DNA from: Spongiivirga sp046524175
GTDB taxonomy: Bacteria; Bacteroidota; Bacteroidia; Flavobacteriales; Flavobacteriaceae
DNA length: 64,000 nt
Direction of reading: 5' to 3'
Assembly (NCBI RefSeq): GCF_046524175.1
Contig: NZ_JBEFZF010000001.1
Span: 843,700 to 907,699 of the forward strand
Positions within the stretch are counted from its first letter, which is position 1; every line of letters begins with the position of its first letter. Below are positions 18,374 to 26,819 of this stretch, piece by piece. The notes under the pieces are model-generated. The model saw nothing but the letters and a program-made list of their open reading frames with translations, made no database searches and was not told the DNA's origin. Position numbers and translations under genes: made by a program.

Positions 18374-18401
18374 AAAAAGCACCCTATTAAGGTGCCTTTT
18401 T
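18374..18401 (-). terminator. Terminator between the cysteine-synthase-like and oxoamine synthase genes
   Basis: GCACC (18379-18383) pairs with GGTGC (18391-18395) around a 7-nt loop, flanked by A- and T-runs on both sides. It lies 16 nt after the stop of the minus-strand gene at 18417, so the two PLP genes are probably transcribed separately. Confidence 0.75.
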
Positions 18402-18416
18402 GTTGGATTTTATTTA

Positions 18417-19457
18417 CTATTTAATATACGCTATTTGCTCTTTTTTCATTTCTGGAAGGTCTTCCAAAAAGCCTTGTTTCTGCATCCATTCATCACTATA
18501 TATTTTGCTCATATAACGCGATCCGTGATCAGGGAATATAACTACCACTCGGCTATTTTCGTCAAATACATCGTCATCAACTAATTGTTTCACTGCTTGA
18601 AAAGCTGCTCCACTTGTATAACCTACAAATAATCCTTCCTTTTTTGCAATGTCTCTTGCAGTATGTGCGCTATCTTCATCAGTTACTTTAATATAATAGT
18701 CTATGCTATCAAAATCAGTTGCTGTAGGAATCAAATTTTTACCAAGGCCCTCAATGCGATAAGGATATATCTCATTAGCATCAAACTCTCTTGTTTCATG
18801 GTACTTTTTTAGAACGGATCCATAAGCGTCTACTCCAATAACTTTAATATCAGGATTTTGCTCTTTTAAAAAACGTGCTGTTCCTGATATGGTTCCTCCT
18901 GTACCACTGCAAGTAACTAAATGTGTTATTGCACCATTCGTTTGATTCCAAATTTCAGGCCCTGTAGTTTTATAATGTGCGTCAATATTCAACTCATTAA
19001 AATATTGGTTGATGTAAACAGAACCCGGGGTCTCTTCATGCAACCTTTTTGCCACTTGATAATACGAACGCGAATCATCTGCACTCACATGCGCCGGGCA
19101 CACGTATACTTGAGCGCCCATTGTCTTAAGCATGTCTATTTTATCAGGAGATGATTTTGAACTTACCGCTAAAATACATTTATAGCCTTTAATAGCACTA
19201 ATCATCGCTAGGCTAAACCCTGTATTACCAGATGTTGTTTCAATAATAGTATCACCAGGTTTGATAATACCTCTGCGTTCTGCCTCTTCAATTATATGAA
19301 GTGCAATTCTATCCTTGGCAGAATGACCAGGATTAAATGCCTCGACCTTAGCATAAAACTCACCGACAAAGTCTGCAGTAAGTTTCTTAAGTGCGATTAG
19401 GGGAGTATTTCCTATTAAGGATAATACGTTTTCTTTCGCATTGATCTGATTATGCAT
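18417..19457 (-). CDS. Cysteine-synthase-fold PLP enzyme, candidate cysteate synthase
   Basis: About 346 residues, fold-type-II PLP family (CysK/CBS). Features counted from this start: GNTPLIAL (16-23), Schiff-base Lys48 in NPGHSAKDR, phosphate-loop TSGNTG (75-80), and GTGGTISG in the C-terminal half. A His replaces the second Gly or Ser usually seen after NPG in CysK/CBS relatives. It lacks CBS regulatory domains. Beside an alpha-oxoamine synthase, the likely reaction is O-phosphoserine plus sulfite to L-cysteate for sulfonolipids; ordinary cysteine or cystathionine synthesis is the alternative. An ATG three codons upstream (19466) is possible. A -7 box (19513-19520) lies about 60 nt upstream. 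Confidence 0.8.
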   Translation of the reverse strand: MHNQINAKENVLSLIGNTPLIALKKLTADFVGEFYAKVEAFNPGHSAKDRIALHIIEEAERRGIIKPGDTIIETTSGNTGFSLAMISAIKGYKCILAVSSKSSPDKIDMLKTMGAQVYVCPAHVSADDSRSYYQVAKRLHEETPGSVYINQYFNELNIDAHYKTTGPEIWNQTNGAITHLVTCSGTGGTISGTARFLKEQNPDIKVIGVDAYGSVLKKYHETREFDANEIYPYRIEGLGKNLIPTATDFDSIDYYIKVTDEDSAHTARDIAKKEGLFVGYTSGAAFQAVKQLVDDDVFDENSRVVVIFPDHGSRYMSKIYSDEWMQKQGFLEDLPEMKKEQIAYIK

Positions 19458-19512
19458 ACATAACATTTTTGCCTTTCTTAACCCTTGTTGTAAACAATAG
19501 TCAAAAACGATG

Positions 19513-19520
19513 CAAATTTA
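19513..19520 (-). promoter_or_regulatory. Candidate -7 box for the cysteine-synthase-like gene
   Basis: TAAATTTG on the minus strand fits TAnnTTTG exactly. The only TTG upstream is 14 nt away, shorter than usual, so confidence is limited. Confidence 0.45.
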
Positions 19521-19561
19521 TATTTAATTTTTGACAATTAGACTGATTTATAACGAAATTA

Positions 19562-21610
19562 CTACTTAACAAGCCCTTCTAGGTCTAATAAAAAAGAATA
19601 ATCTTCTGCGGTTTCCTTGAGTGCTTCAAACCGGCCTGAGGCTCCTCCATGACCAGCTTCCATATTGATGTGAAGCAACAATTTATTACTGTCAGTTTTT
19701 AACGTTCGTAACTTTGCAACCCATTTTGCAGGCTCCCAATATTGCACCTGTGAGTCATGCAAGCCTGTTGTTACTAACATATTGGGATACTTCTGAGCTT
19801 TTACGTTATCATATGGGGAATACGATTTTATATATTTATAAAACTCTTTATCGTTCGGATTCCCCCATTCATCATACTCACCAGTGGTAAGAGGAATACT
19901 GTCATCTAACATCGTACTTACCACATCAACAAAGGGTACGGCAGCGATCACTCCGTTGTATAACTCGGGAGCCATATTAACAACAGCCCCCATTAAAAGC
20001 CCGCCCGCGGAACCACCCATCGCATATAAATGTTCTGGTGATGTATATTTCTCTTGAATCAGGTATTTTGAACAATCTATAAAATCAGAAAAGGTATTCT
20101 TTTTATTTAATAGCTTTCCATTTTCATACCACGGTCTTCCTAAGTACTGTCCCCCGCGTACATGCGCAATTGCATATATAAAACCACGATCTAAAAGACT
20201 TAAACGCGTAGAAGAAAAATACGGATCGATTGTGGAACCGTAAGAACCATAGGCATATAGTAACAACGGACTGGATCCATCCAACAGCACTCCCTTTTTG
20301 TAAACCAGTGAAATCGGAATTTTAGTACCGTCTGCAGCTGTTGCCCAAAGTCGTTTTGAAGTATAATGAGCTTTATCAAAATCTCCACCCAGCACCTGCT
20401 GCTCTTTCATTACCGTTTTTTCCCTGGTATTCATATTAAAATCAACAATAGAAGAAGGTGTCGTTAATGAGGTATAGCCATAACGCAATACTTCGGTATC
20501 AAAATCGACATTAGTCGATGTATAGGCAAAATAGGTCTCATTATCAAAAGGCAAATAATAATCATCGTCCCCATCCCAACGTTTAATGCGAATTCTATTT
20601 AGACCATTTGAGCGCTCACTTACTACCAGGTATTCCTTGAAAATTTCAATATCTTCTAGCAGCACATCTTTTCTATGTGGAATGACTTCTACCCAATTTT
20701 CCTTTGAAGTTTTAGCCTCAGACGCTTTCATTAATTTAAAATTAGTAGCTTCATCCTTGTTGGTTACAATATAAAAGTGGTTCTCAAAATGACTTATGTT
20801 ATACTCCAACCCCCGTTCTCGTGATTGAAATACCTCAAAATTGTTGTCAGGATTATCAGCGTTCAGAATCCGGTATTCAGAAGTTAAGGTACTGTATGAT
20901 CCAATTACCAGATATTTTTTTGATTTTGTTTTATAAACAAATGTTCCAAAAGTATCGTCTGCCTCTCTATAAACCACTACATCTTTAACAGCATCCTCAC
21001 CAAGCTTGTGCTTAAAAATACGATCCGCTCTTAGGGTTTTCTCATCTTTCCGGGTATAAAACAACGTTTTATTATCATTCGCCCAAGTACTTCCCCCAGT
21101 GGTAGTTTCGATTTTTTCAGGATAAATCTCACCAGTTTTTAAGTTTTTAATCTGAATGGTGTACTTTCTTCTGGAAACCGTATCGACACCGAAAGCAACC
21201 AAATTATTATCCGGACTTATATTTAATCCCCCTAACTTAAAATATGAGTGACCTTTGGCCATTTTGTTACAATCAAAAAGAATCTCTTCTTCAGCTTCCA
21301 AAGTTTCCTTTTTTCTTGTGAAAATGGGATAGTCCTTACCTACTTCAAAACGTGTTATATACCAATAGCCGTTATATTTGTAAGGTACCGATTCATCATC
21401 CTCCTTAATTCGTGCTTTCATTTCTTCAAACAATGACTTCTGAAAATCCTTAGTATGGGCGGTCATACAATCGTAATACTCATTTTCCTGATTCAGGTAA
21501 TTGGTTACATCCGGATTCTCACGGTCATTCAACCAGAAATAATCATCCTGTCGTATATCGCCATGCTTTTCTAATTGAGTGGGATTTTTTTTCGCCAGTG
21601 GTGCTTTCAT
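19562..21610 (-). CDS. S9 family peptidase, oligopeptidase B type
   Basis: A 682-residue prolyl-oligopeptidase family protein: an N-terminal seven-bladed propeller (about 70-400) gating a C-terminal alpha/beta hydrolase. The catalytic Ser is in GGSAGG, followed by the Asp in GLHDSQVQYWEP and the His in EAGHGGASGR. GGQYLGRPWYENGKL is typical of oligopeptidase B, which cleaves small peptides after Arg or Lys. No signal peptide, so cytosolic or periplasmic without a cleaved leader. A TTG one codon upstream (21613) is in frame, but the ATG at 21610 is preferred. Single gene with a -7 box upstream. Confidence 0.92.
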   Translation of the reverse strand: MKAPLAKKNPTQLEKHGDIRQDDYFWLNDRENPDVTNYLNQENEYYDCMTAHTKDFQKSLFEEMKARIKEDDESVPYKYNGYWYITRFEVGKDYPIFTRKKETLEAEEEILFDCNKMAKGHSYFKLGGLNISPDNNLVAFGVDTVSRRKYTIQIKNLKTGEIYPEKIETTTGGSTWANDNKTLFYTRKDEKTLRADRIFKHKLGEDAVKDVVVYREADDTFGTFVYKTKSKKYLVIGSYSTLTSEYRILNADNPDNNFEVFQSRERGLEYNISHFENHFYIVTNKDEATNFKLMKASEAKTSKENWVEVIPHRKDVLLEDIEIFKEYLVVSERSNGLNRIRIKRWDGDDDYYLPFDNETYFAYTSTNVDFDTEVLRYGYTSLTTPSSIVDFNMNTREKTVMKEQQVLGGDFDKAHYTSKRLWATAADGTKIPISLVYKKGVLLDGSSPLLLYAYGSYGSTIDPYFSSTRLSLLDRGFIYAIAHVRGGQYLGRPWYENGKLLNKKNTFSDFIDCSKYLIQEKYTSPEHLYAMGGSAGGLLMGAVVNMAPELYNGVIAAVPFVDVVSTMLDDSIPLTTGEYDEWGNPNDKEFYKYIKSYSPYDNVKAQKYPNMLVTTGLHDSQVQYWEPAKWVAKLRTLKTDSNKLLLHINMEAGHGGASGRFEALKETAEDYSFLLDLEGLVK

Positions 21611-21653
21611 CAAATTAGTACTTTTTTAAAGTAAGGTCATTGTTAGTCGGCAG

Positions 21654-21661
21654 CAAAAATA
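21654..21661 (-). promoter_or_regulatory. -7 box for the oligopeptidase gene
   Basis: TATTTTTG on the minus strand, 43 nt before the ATG. No clear TTG at the right distance upstream. Confidence 0.4.
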
Positions 21662-21729
21662 GTGGTATTTAATTTGAAATTAACAGTTGTTTTAAAGTTG
21701 AATTGATAAGACATCCCACTTCAAATTAA

Positions 21730-21737
21730 TAATTTTG
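21730..21737 (+). promoter_or_regulatory. -7 box for the ybaB-like gene
   Basis: TAATTTTG, an exact TAnnTTTG match 29 nt before the ATG at 21767. The nearest TTG is 24 nt upstream, longer than usual. Confidence 0.4.
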
Positions 21738-21766
21738 CATCATCAAAATAATTTAAAAGCAATAAT

Positions 21767-22090
21767 ATGTTCGGAGATCTAATGGGAATGATGGGCAAAC
21801 TAAAAGAAACCCAGCAAAAAGTAGAAGAAACAAAAAAACGTCTGGATACTGTATTAATTGATGAAAAATCAAGTGATAATTTACTTGAGGTAACCATTAC
21901 GGCTAATCGAGAAATTAAATCGATTACCATAGATGATACGCTTTTGGAAGATAAAGAACAGCTAGAAGACTATTTAGTGTTAACCCTCAACAAAGCGATT
22001 AAAAGAGCCAGTGAAGTAAACGAAACTGAAATTGCTGCAGTAGCTAAGGAAGGAATGCCGAATATCCCTGGAATGGATCTTTTTAAATAA
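21767..22090 (+). CDS. YbaB/EbfC family nucleoid-associated protein
   Basis: A 107-residue protein with the YbaB layout: Met-rich start (MFGDLMGMMGKLKETQQKVEETKKRL) as a coiled helix, a three-stranded centre (VTITANREIKSITID) and a C-terminal helix (LTLNKAIKRASEVNETEIAAV). The family forms dimers that bind DNA and often lies beside dnaX/recR; here neither is adjacent. A nuclease gene follows 35 nt downstream, so a DNA-related transcript is possible. Length is normal. Confidence 0.85.
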   Translation: MFGDLMGMMGKLKETQQKVEETKKRLDTVLIDEKSSDNLLEVTITANREIKSITIDDTLLEDKEQLEDYLVLTLNKAIKRASEVNETEIAAVAKEGMPNIPGMDLFK

Positions 22091-22125
22091 CATGTAGTCT
22101 TTCAGATTTTAATTTTCACCAACTA

Positions 22126-23502
22126 ATGTACTGCATCGTCGACATAGAAACTACTGGCAACACCCTAAAAGGGAACAAAATTACCGAGATTGCTATGTTC
22201 AAACATGATGGTAATACCATTGTCGACGAGTATACTACTTTAGTGAACCCGCAATGCGACATACCTATGTTCATTACCGGATTAACGGGTATTGATAACA
22301 CGATGGTGGCGAACGCACCCACTTTTTCTGAAATTGCTAATAAGGTTGTTGCCTTTTCGAGAGATTGCATTTTTGTAGCTCATAGTGTTCATTTCGATTT
22401 TAATGTCATTAAATACGAATTAGCCGGTTTGAATATCGATTTTCAACGCAAAAAACTATGTACTGTTCGACTTTCCCGAAAACTCATTCCTGGATATCGA
22501 TCATACAGTTTAGGAAAGTTATGCACGGCCTTAGAAATTCCTTTGTCAGACAGACATCGCGCTCGTGGCGATGCGCACGCTACCGTATTACTTTTTGAAA
22601 AACTATTAAATCAACCCGATGCCGATCAAGTTTTTGCTTCGTCAGTAAAAGGAAATTCAAGGGAGGCTACCTTACCACCGCTACTTCCTAAAGCAACGTT
22701 GAACAAGATTCCGAATAATCCTGGTATTTACTATTTCAGAAACACTTCAGGGAAAATAATATATGTAGGGAAGGCGAAAAAGTTAAAGAACAGAGTACTT
22801 CAACATTTTTATGACAGAGCAGATAAAGAAGTGCGCATGTGCGCTGAAATAGCAGATATTGATTTTGAACTTTCCGGAAGTGAGCTTGTTGCACTATTGA
22901 TGGAATCAGCCGCGATTAAAAAACATTTTCCTAAGTATAACGCCTCTCAGAAAAAAAATACAATGCGCTATGGGCTTTTTATGTATGAGAATAGAAATGG
23001 GGTACAACATCTGGCTTACAACAAGATAAATAAAACCCCCAATCCAATTGTAGCCTATAGCTCTATCACACAGTGTCGTTCTCAGTTGCAGGAAATATGT
23101 TATCAATTTCAACTATGCCCAAGATACTGTCAACTTCAAGAAAATACTGGTTGTGGCACCCATTTTCTATTAAATAATTGTTCAGGAATTTGCGAGGGAA
23201 AAGAAAATGTGGCTAACTATAATAGACGTGTGTCCGACGCTATTTCGCATATAAAAGCCGAAAACCTGAGTTATGTTATATGGGAAAAGGGTCGCAATGA
23301 ACAAGAAAAAGCATTTGTTCTGGTGAGTGATGGCACCTATTTAGGGTATGGCTTTGTTGATATTTTTGAAACGATCACCGACCAATTTCAGCTCGAAACC
23401 TTCATTTCAAAACAAAAGGATAATGAAGATGTGCAAAGGATACTTCGTTCATATGTTAGCAAACATCCCAAAAAAGCTAATCCTGTCGGATCAATTTCCT
23501 GA
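22126..23502 (+). CDS. DEDDh exonuclease fused to GIY-YIG endonuclease (Cho/UvrC-like)
   Basis: A 458-residue fusion. Residues 1-165 form an epsilon-type exonuclease with YCIVDIETTG (Asp/Glu), VAHSVHFDFNVI and the HRARGDAHAT box with the catalytic His and Asp. Residues about 195-285 are a GIY-YIG nuclease: NPGIYYFRN, IIYVGKAKKLKNRV and the catalytic Glu in LLMESAAIK. The rest resembles the Cho/UvrC C-terminal part, including a Cys-rich stretch (CPRYCQLQENTGCGTH). Such proteins incise damaged DNA and can trim it; the role in this organism is inferred. Convergent with the next gene, with 9 nt between stops. Confidence 0.9.
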   Translation: MYCIVDIETTGNTLKGNKITEIAMFKHDGNTIVDEYTTLVNPQCDIPMFITGLTGIDNTMVANAPTFSEIANKVVAFSRDCIFVAHSVHFDFNVIKYELAGLNIDFQRKKLCTVRLSRKLIPGYRSYSLGKLCTALEIPLSDRHRARGDAHATVLLFEKLLNQPDADQVFASSVKGNSREATLPPLLPKATLNKIPNNPGIYYFRNTSGKIIYVGKAKKLKNRVLQHFYDRADKEVRMCAEIADIDFELSGSELVALLMESAAIKKHFPKYNASQKKNTMRYGLFMYENRNGVQHLAYNKINKTPNPIVAYSSITQCRSQLQEICYQFQLCPRYCQLQENTGCGTHFLLNNCSGICEGKENVANYNRRVSDAISHIKAENLSYVIWEKGRNEQEKAFVLVSDGTYLGYGFVDIFETITDQFQLETFISKQKDNEDVQRILRSYVSKHPKKANPVGSIS

Positions 23503-23511
23503 CATCAAAAA

Positions 23512-24114
23512 TTACTCTTCCAATTCCTCAATGATCGATCTTGCCGAAGAAGTAATATTCTTATACTTATTTGAACCCCATCTAATAAAGAATATCATTA
23601 CCAGCACCCAAAAAGCAATAAAAAGATAAAGGCTAAGTGAACCTCCATTTTCCAAAATACTTTTATTTCCCATTACTTTTGAAAATACGGGCATGCTTCC
23701 AAAAAATATAGGGAACGCAAATGCAACACCAACCTTCTGAATTAAAAGAAACTGCCTTCTTCTTTTATTAAACTCAAGAATAGTGTTCGTATATGACCTA
23801 TTGGTAATATTTATTTGCTTCAACTTCTTGATCGACCAGAATACCGCAACAGGAAGTACAGTTAAAACCAGTAAGGTAAATACTCCAAGAATCATATGTA
23901 TGGCGTCGTCAAGTTTATTAAAATTAATGAAAATAAATACAGCTGCTAAAAAACAGATTATAGCCCCGATAGATTCATAAAACGAAATTACGCTTATCTT
24001 TTTTTCGTATCGCTCTTGTGCCATTTGCATGATTAAAGTATCTGTTAATTTCTGTTGCTTTTCTAATTGACGGCTAAGTGTAGCCCAAGTTGATTGCATC
24101 TCTTCTATATTCAT
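23512..24114 (-). CDS. Four-helix membrane protein, putative partner of the adjacent ECF sigma factor
   Basis: A 200-residue protein: a cytoplasmic helix-rich start (MNIEEMQSTWATLSRQLEKQQ), four membrane helices (about 48-66, 74-92, 125-147, 158-177) and an acidic C-terminus (IIEELEE). It starts 10 nt after the ECF sigma gene stop, the position of an anti-sigma factor. It lacks an obvious zinc anti-sigma motif (HxxxCxxC). The anti-sigma role is inferred from position and topology. Confidence 0.7.
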   Translation of the reverse strand: MNIEEMQSTWATLSRQLEKQQKLTDTLIMQMAQERYEKKISVISFYESIGAIICFLAAVFIFINFNKLDDAIHMILGVFTLLVLTVLPVAVFWSIKKLKQINITNRSYTNTILEFNKRRRQFLLIQKVGVAFAFPIFFGSMPVFSKVMGNKSILENGGSLSLYLFIAFWVLVMIFFIRWGSNKYKNITSSARSIIEELEE

Positions 24115-24124
24115 AATACTGCTT

Positions 24125-24610
24125 TTAATGCCTTACTTGTTGTTTTAATTTTTGTTTAATTCTGGATATTCTAGTTCCGACATTGGAAGGACTCAATCCT
24201 GTAATTACTGCTATTTCATCGTACTTCTTTCCTTCTAAAAGCAATAAAATCAGACCTTTATCCAAAGCGTTTAGCTGTTTTATTTGAAGATATAGTTCTT
24301 TTAGCTGCTCTTCAAAAGTAGTATCATATTCATCTGATTCTCTGAGCACCACATTTTCCAGATCGACTTTAAATCCATTTCGTTTTTCCTTTTTTTTATG
24401 TGTTATCGAGGTATTTAATGCTATTCGATACATCCAGGTGCTCCACTTCGAATCCCCACGAAAACTATCAAAAGCTTTCCATAGATTGAAAACAATCTCC
24501 TGATATAAATCTTGTTGGTCATATTTATTATCAGCATAAACCGAAGTAATCTTATATAAGATGCCTTCATGTTCTTTAATGCGCTTTACAAAAAGCTGCT
24601 CTTTGTGCAT
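24125..24610 (-). CDS. ECF RNA polymerase sigma factor
   Basis: A 161-residue sigma factor. Region 2 includes DQQDLYQEIVFNLWKAF and FRGDSKWSTWMYRIALNT; region 4 includes KGLILLLLEGKKYDEIAVITG and GTRISRIKQKL, the helix-turn-helix that reads the -35 element. Such factors are usually held by a membrane partner, here 23512-24114. On the minus strand the upstream sequence TGTGACAAAAG about 30-40 nt before the ATG might be part of its own promoter, but this is weak. Stimulus and regulon unknown. Confidence 0.9.
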   Translation of the reverse strand: MHKEQLFVKRIKEHEGILYKITSVYADNKYDQQDLYQEIVFNLWKAFDSFRGDSKWSTWMYRIALNTSITHKKKEKRNGFKVDLENVVLRESDEYDTTFEEQLKELYLQIKQLNALDKGLILLLLEGKKYDEIAVITGLSPSNVGTRISRIKQKLKQQVRH

Positions 24611-24737
24611 GAAATAGTATTATTTGAATAGTGAGTATAGCGAAGTGTACTTTTGTCACAAAAAAGTAGAAAAAATTAATCGAAAGTCTTTAAAACTTTT
24701 AAAGAATACCCATTAAACAGGTTCAGAAGAGAGGGAA

Positions 24738-25433
24738 TTATTCTTTTACCACAATCAGTGTCCCTTTTACTCCAGTAGCTAAATTCCATTGACTGCTAGC
24801 AAGAAGTACGCCATTTTCATCAAAAACACGAAACTCAGCGGTATTGGGACCTGATGTACCCTGATTTAATGCCTCAAAATCAATTTTGTTAAAGCCATCG
24901 CTTAACTCGATATCAATGGTTCTAAAATTACTACCTAGTAAGATGTTGTATTCAACTATTTCGTCATTCCAGTACACACGAACCCTATCGCCGTCAACAT
25001 ACTCATGATCCCTGCATACAATTTTCACCACTTTCCCCCCTGTTCTAACATCTCCTAAATACGTGTCAGTTTTATTACCTTGGCGCTCTTTCTCTCCATA
25101 GGTTTTATTAAGAGTTTTGTTGAATCGTGCCCCATTATCCGCGAACTTTTCGGGCATCATAATATTCTTTTGCTCTTGCTGAGGTAATGAAGTTAGTTTT
25201 GGTAAAATCAATGGTTTCGGTTGGGTCAATCCTAGGTTACCGAATGATAAGGATGAAAATCTATTTTCTGGTTGAACCGATTTTGGCAGTTCAAACCCTC
25301 TATTGGTTACTATTTTATTTTCAAAAAGGCTTTTCTTTTTTGCAGCAGTCGAATCCTTTTGCCCAATTACCGAAAACGGTAAAAGCACTGCCAAAAGGAG
25401 TATCAGTCTATTGAAAAAAAATCTATTTCTCAT
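24738..25433 (-). CDS. Secreted hypothetical protein with C-terminal beta-rich domain
   Basis: A 231-residue protein with a signal peptide (about 1-24, ending VIGQ), a polar linker to about residue 120 and a C-terminal domain of about 105 residues containing DTYLGDVRTGGKVVKIVCRD, DGDRVRVYWND and GPNTAEFRVFDENGVLLASS, a strand-rich pattern with Ig-like spacing. I do not recognise a family. It lies 128 nt upstream of the ECF sigma gene on the same strand, a possible regulon member. TTTG-N16-TATCTTTA upstream resembles the usual promoter imperfectly. Confidence 0.68.
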   Translation of the reverse strand: MRNRFFFNRLILLLAVLLPFSVIGQKDSTAAKKKSLFENKIVTNRGFELPKSVQPENRFSSLSFGNLGLTQPKPLILPKLTSLPQQEQKNIMMPEKFADNGARFNKTLNKTYGEKERQGNKTDTYLGDVRTGGKVVKIVCRDHEYVDGDRVRVYWNDEIVEYNILLGSNFRTIDIELSDGFNKIDFEALNQGTSGPNTAEFRVFDENGVLLASSQWNLATGVKGTLIVVKE

Positions 25434-25576
25434 ACTGTAATAACCGAATATAAAGATAACTATTGTCTTAGCTACAAATGTTTAAAAACTGTTAAACCAA
25501 CACCAAAAATCAAGCCAAACAAAATTTCTTTATCAGTCGTTCGTTAGCAATATACCTATCAAAAAACGAATGTATT

Positions 25577-26635
25577 ATGAAAAATTATGTAGCAGCAATG
25601 CTCAGCATTGCCTTATTCCTTTCATCTTGTGGCTCATTTGATGATGATGGAAGCATCGATCCTATTGCATCAAGCTGCCTTGATCTTGGGGAAGCCAATC
25701 TTAAAATAAGCATACAAGATAAATTTACCACTCTACCGGGTAAAGTTTCTGTTTTCTTTAAGGTGAATACTATAGATGATAAAGCAGTAAGTGGGTTACG
25801 TGCCAGCAACTTTACAATTTATGAACGTGGTCGTAATGATCAGTGCTTTAATCAAATTTCAAGTTCTGAATCCTTTGGTCGAATTTCGCCAAACACCCAA
25901 ATTTTTAAAAACAATACTTTCTTAGTGCTCGATTTAAGTAATAGCGTATTGCAATCAAACTTAGATGCATTAAAAACGGCGAGTATTAGCTTTATAAATA
26001 GTGTGATGCCCGAGGAAGCAACCGATTCATTTCAAATGGGAATTTATTGGTTTAATGGTGAAGATGAGTTGCACTTATTGAATGATCTAACCAGTAGTAA
26101 AACCGAACTAGAAAATGCTATAAATGGTATTGATGCCACTATTAGTAATGACCCATCTACGGATTTATATGGGGCTATTATTAAAGCTACAACTTTGGCA
26201 AACACAGCAATTGCTGAGCAAGAGAAACTGGACATTTTTGCTGCTTCCTCAGTAGTGGTGTTTACAGATGGAACCGATCAGGCCGCACGATATTCTAAAA
26301 ATGAAGCCTTAAATAGTGTGAACAGCGCGAATGCAAATGCATCTTTCTTCACCATCGGCCTTGGAGATGAGATTGATGTGGAGATACTAGGGGAACTTGG
26401 AAAAACGGCAAGCGTAATTGCTGATAATAGTCAGGAATTAGAAGCCCGTTTTAATGAAATATCAATCGAAGTTGCCAATCAAGCTAATAGTTTTTATTTG
26501 TTTGAATACTGCAGTCCAAAGCGAGATGGCAGTGGACGAAGTGAGTTAATAATACAAGTAAGAAGTGGTGAAGATCGTGGTGCCATTAGCACCAATTTTG
26601 ATGCTACAGGTTTTACCGCAGGTTGTGATCAATAA
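25577..26635 (+). CDS. VWA-domain lipoprotein
   Basis: A 352-residue protein with a lipobox (FLSSCGS, Cys about residue 18). Residues about 25-100 form a beta domain (VSGLRASNFTIYE resembles the domain before many VWA modules). A von Willebrand A domain follows: MIDAS motif DLSNS, where a Ser replaces the usual Gly (DxSxS is kept), later VVVFTDGTDQA with the TDG metal-binding segment. The C-terminal domain has two Cys in EYCSPKR and TAGCDQ. Likely a surface or periplasmic adhesion or scaffold protein. A strong terminator follows; no partner genes are adjacent. Confidence 0.85.
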   Translation: MKNYVAAMLSIALFLSSCGSFDDDGSIDPIASSCLDLGEANLKISIQDKFTTLPGKVSVFFKVNTIDDKAVSGLRASNFTIYERGRNDQCFNQISSSESFGRISPNTQIFKNNTFLVLDLSNSVLQSNLDALKTASISFINSVMPEEATDSFQMGIYWFNGEDELHLLNDLTSSKTELENAINGIDATISNDPSTDLYGAIIKATTLANTAIAEQEKLDIFAASSVVVFTDGTDQAARYSKNEALNSVNSANANASFFTIGLGDEIDVEILGELGKTASVIADNSQELEARFNEISIEVANQANSFYLFEYCSPKRDGSGRSELIIQVRSGEDRGAISTNFDATGFTAGCDQ

Positions 26636-26724
26636 CTGGATAGATTGTGTAGTAGTCATATGCTCAGCTTCTCAAAGTAAATCAGGTAAATACCAATTTC
26701 TCCTTTCTTCCTTAAGCGGAATTT

Positions 26725-26754
26725 ATTCCCCTCTTTTAAAAGAGGGGAATTTTT
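26725..26754 (+). terminator. Strong intrinsic terminator, 26-nt perfect palindrome
   Basis: ATTCCCCTCTTTT (26725-26737) is followed directly by its exact complement AAAAGAGGGGAAT (26738-26750) and four T residues. Likely ends the VWA transcript; it may also act on the minus strand, about 70 nt after the MATE gene stop. Confidence 0.85.
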
Positions 26755-26819
26755 GATCCCTGTTATCAAATACAGAATGAGAATTTCAATACAATACTGT
26801 CCAATTATCTGTTTGTAAT

